NCBI RefSeq assembly: GCF_037975245.1
Contig: NC_092575.1
Location: forward strand, 11,829,001-11,893,000
Direction of reading: 5' to 3'
Length of the DNA stretch: 64,000 bases
DNA from: Apostichopus japonicus
Taxonomy: Eukaryota > Echinodermata > Holothuroidea > Aspidochirotida > Stichopodidae
How positions within the stretch are numbered: position 1 is the first letter of the stretch; the number at the start of each line of letters is the position of its first letter. This document shows positions 63,193 to 64,000 of the stretch, piece by piece. The position numbers and the translations under genes were made by a program. The notes under the pieces were generated by a model, which was not told the origin of the DNA, did not search any database, and was given only the letters and a program-made list of their open reading frames with translations.

Positions 63193-63540
63193 CTGGTCCC
63201 ACAAATGATGTTTCTCAGGTGTGTTTTTTTGGTCCCACAATTTGGTCTGGTCCCACAAATGATGTTTCTCAGGTGTGTTTTTTTGGTCCCACAATTTGGT
63301 CTGGTCCCACAAATGATGTTTCTCAGGTGTGTTTTTTTGGTCCCACAATTTGGTCTGGTCCCACAAATGATGTTTCTCAGGTGTGTTTTTTTGGTCCCAC
63401 AATTTGGTCTGGTCCCACAAATGATGTTTCTCAGGTGTGTTTTTTTGGTCCCACAATTTGGACTGGTCCCACAAAGGTGTGTTTTTAAGGTCCCACACAT
63501 AAGGTGTACATTCTGGTCCCACAAATCAGGTCCCACAATT
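63193..63540. repeat. 54-bp minisatellite
   Basis: Five near-identical 54-base units start at 63193 and run to about 63462, followed by degenerate copies to 63540. Each unit has two TGGTCCCACAA sites, unequally spaced, around GATGTTTCTCAGGTGTG. Because 54 is a multiple of three, several frames stay open in both directions; these are repeat artefacts, not genes. Confidence 0.95.
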
Positions 63541-64000
63541 GTTGATGCAAAACGTACCAAGTTACTGGTCCCAATATTATTGTGGAGGTGAGTATGCGTG
63601 TGTGTGTGTGTGTGTGTGTCTGTGTGTGCATCTGTGACACTTTCTTGGGTACGCTCTATCTCAATAAGGGAAAGTTGGATTGAGGCCAAACTTGGACTAT
63701 AGATCCGCCATATGGAGAAGGTGTGCCCTATTGTTTTTGGTGCCCACAAAGGTCACCAAAGGTCAGTTATGGTCCAAAAACCGAACATATTAAAACTGCA
63801 ATAACTCCCAGTGCCAATGTGCGACAAGATTGATATTTTGGGAAAAGTTGTTAACTGGTTAGGGGAACATTTTCAAACTTAACGGTCATGTGATCCGAGG
63901 TCACCAAAGGTCAATTAATGATAAAAAACTAGTTTTTTTGCGATAACTTGAGAACGAAATGTCCGTTAGGGTTGGGAGTTGCTTCAATGCTATCCAATTG
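63541..64000. repeat. Right-edge interspersed repeat with (GT)n
   Basis: After (GT)n at 63598-63625 the sequence (TGTGACACTTTCTTGGGTAC, then two AGGTCACCAAAGGTCA sites) reads like a dispersed repeat family, and it partly echoes the (GT)n context at 52621-52760. No exon is seen before the window ends. Confidence 0.45.

Noticed and set aside
63172-63749. Long repetitive open frames on both strands over the 54-bp minisatellite.
   Set aside because: The unit length is divisible by three, so frames stay open automatically; no start context or splice signals, and all frames read equally.

Overview
This window reads as nuclear DNA of a marine invertebrate, most likely a deuterostome and plausibly an echinoderm such as a sea cucumber. 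That last step is inference from the overall look; no mitochondrial or ribosomal marker is present to prove it. The evidence for a eukaryote is direct: genes are split into short exons with GT..AG borders and consistent codon phase, introns reach over 10 kb, and the sequence is AT-rich, crowded with (TA)n microsatellites, poly-G/poly-C runs, tRNA-derived SINEs, small DNA transposons and Penelope-like retroelement fragments. There are no operons, ribosome binding sites or CRISPR arrays.

Five genes can be supported. (1) Minus strand, 8830 to 6023: the last four coding exons of a small EF-hand calcium-binding protein with two EF-hands. (2) and (3) Plus strand, 12918-17465 and 18967-22460: two tandem copies of a three-exon gene for a 369- and a 398-residue protein that I do not recognise. 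The copies share exon borders, phases and promoter-like upstream sequence. (4) Minus strand, 30805 to 24992: a complete six-exon HSCB gene (mitochondrial iron-sulfur co-chaperone), whose exons sum to 900 bases and 299 residues. (5) Plus strand from 33840: the first five coding exons of an SLC5-family (SGLT-like) sodium/solute cotransporter, which continues beyond the right edge.

Layout: 1-5.8 kb is repeat-rich and gene-free, with a striking Penelope-like inverted pair at 3735-4875 and a 165-176 bp tandem repeat at 5254-5770. 6.0-9.4 kb holds the EF-hand gene and a TTAA-flanked miniature transposon. 12.2-22.5 kb is the orphan gene pair, separated by a 378-bp tandem array that seems to be made of the genes' own upstream sequence. 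22.5-31 kb is HSCB and its flanks, including a 93-bp tandem duplication over the HSCB start codon. 31-33.8 kb is intergenic. 33.8-64 kb is the SLC5 gene, whose introns contain hAT-like elements, SINEs, a long (ATG)n tract, an AT-rich fold-back element and, from 59 kb on, a tandem array that ends in a 54-bp minisatellite.

The genes have no obvious joint function. HSCB serves mitochondrial iron-sulfur cluster transfer, the SLC5 protein sodium-coupled uptake at the plasma membrane, and the EF-hand protein calcium binding. The most novel material is the orphan tandem pair with its amplified upstream module and the Penelope-like palindrome.
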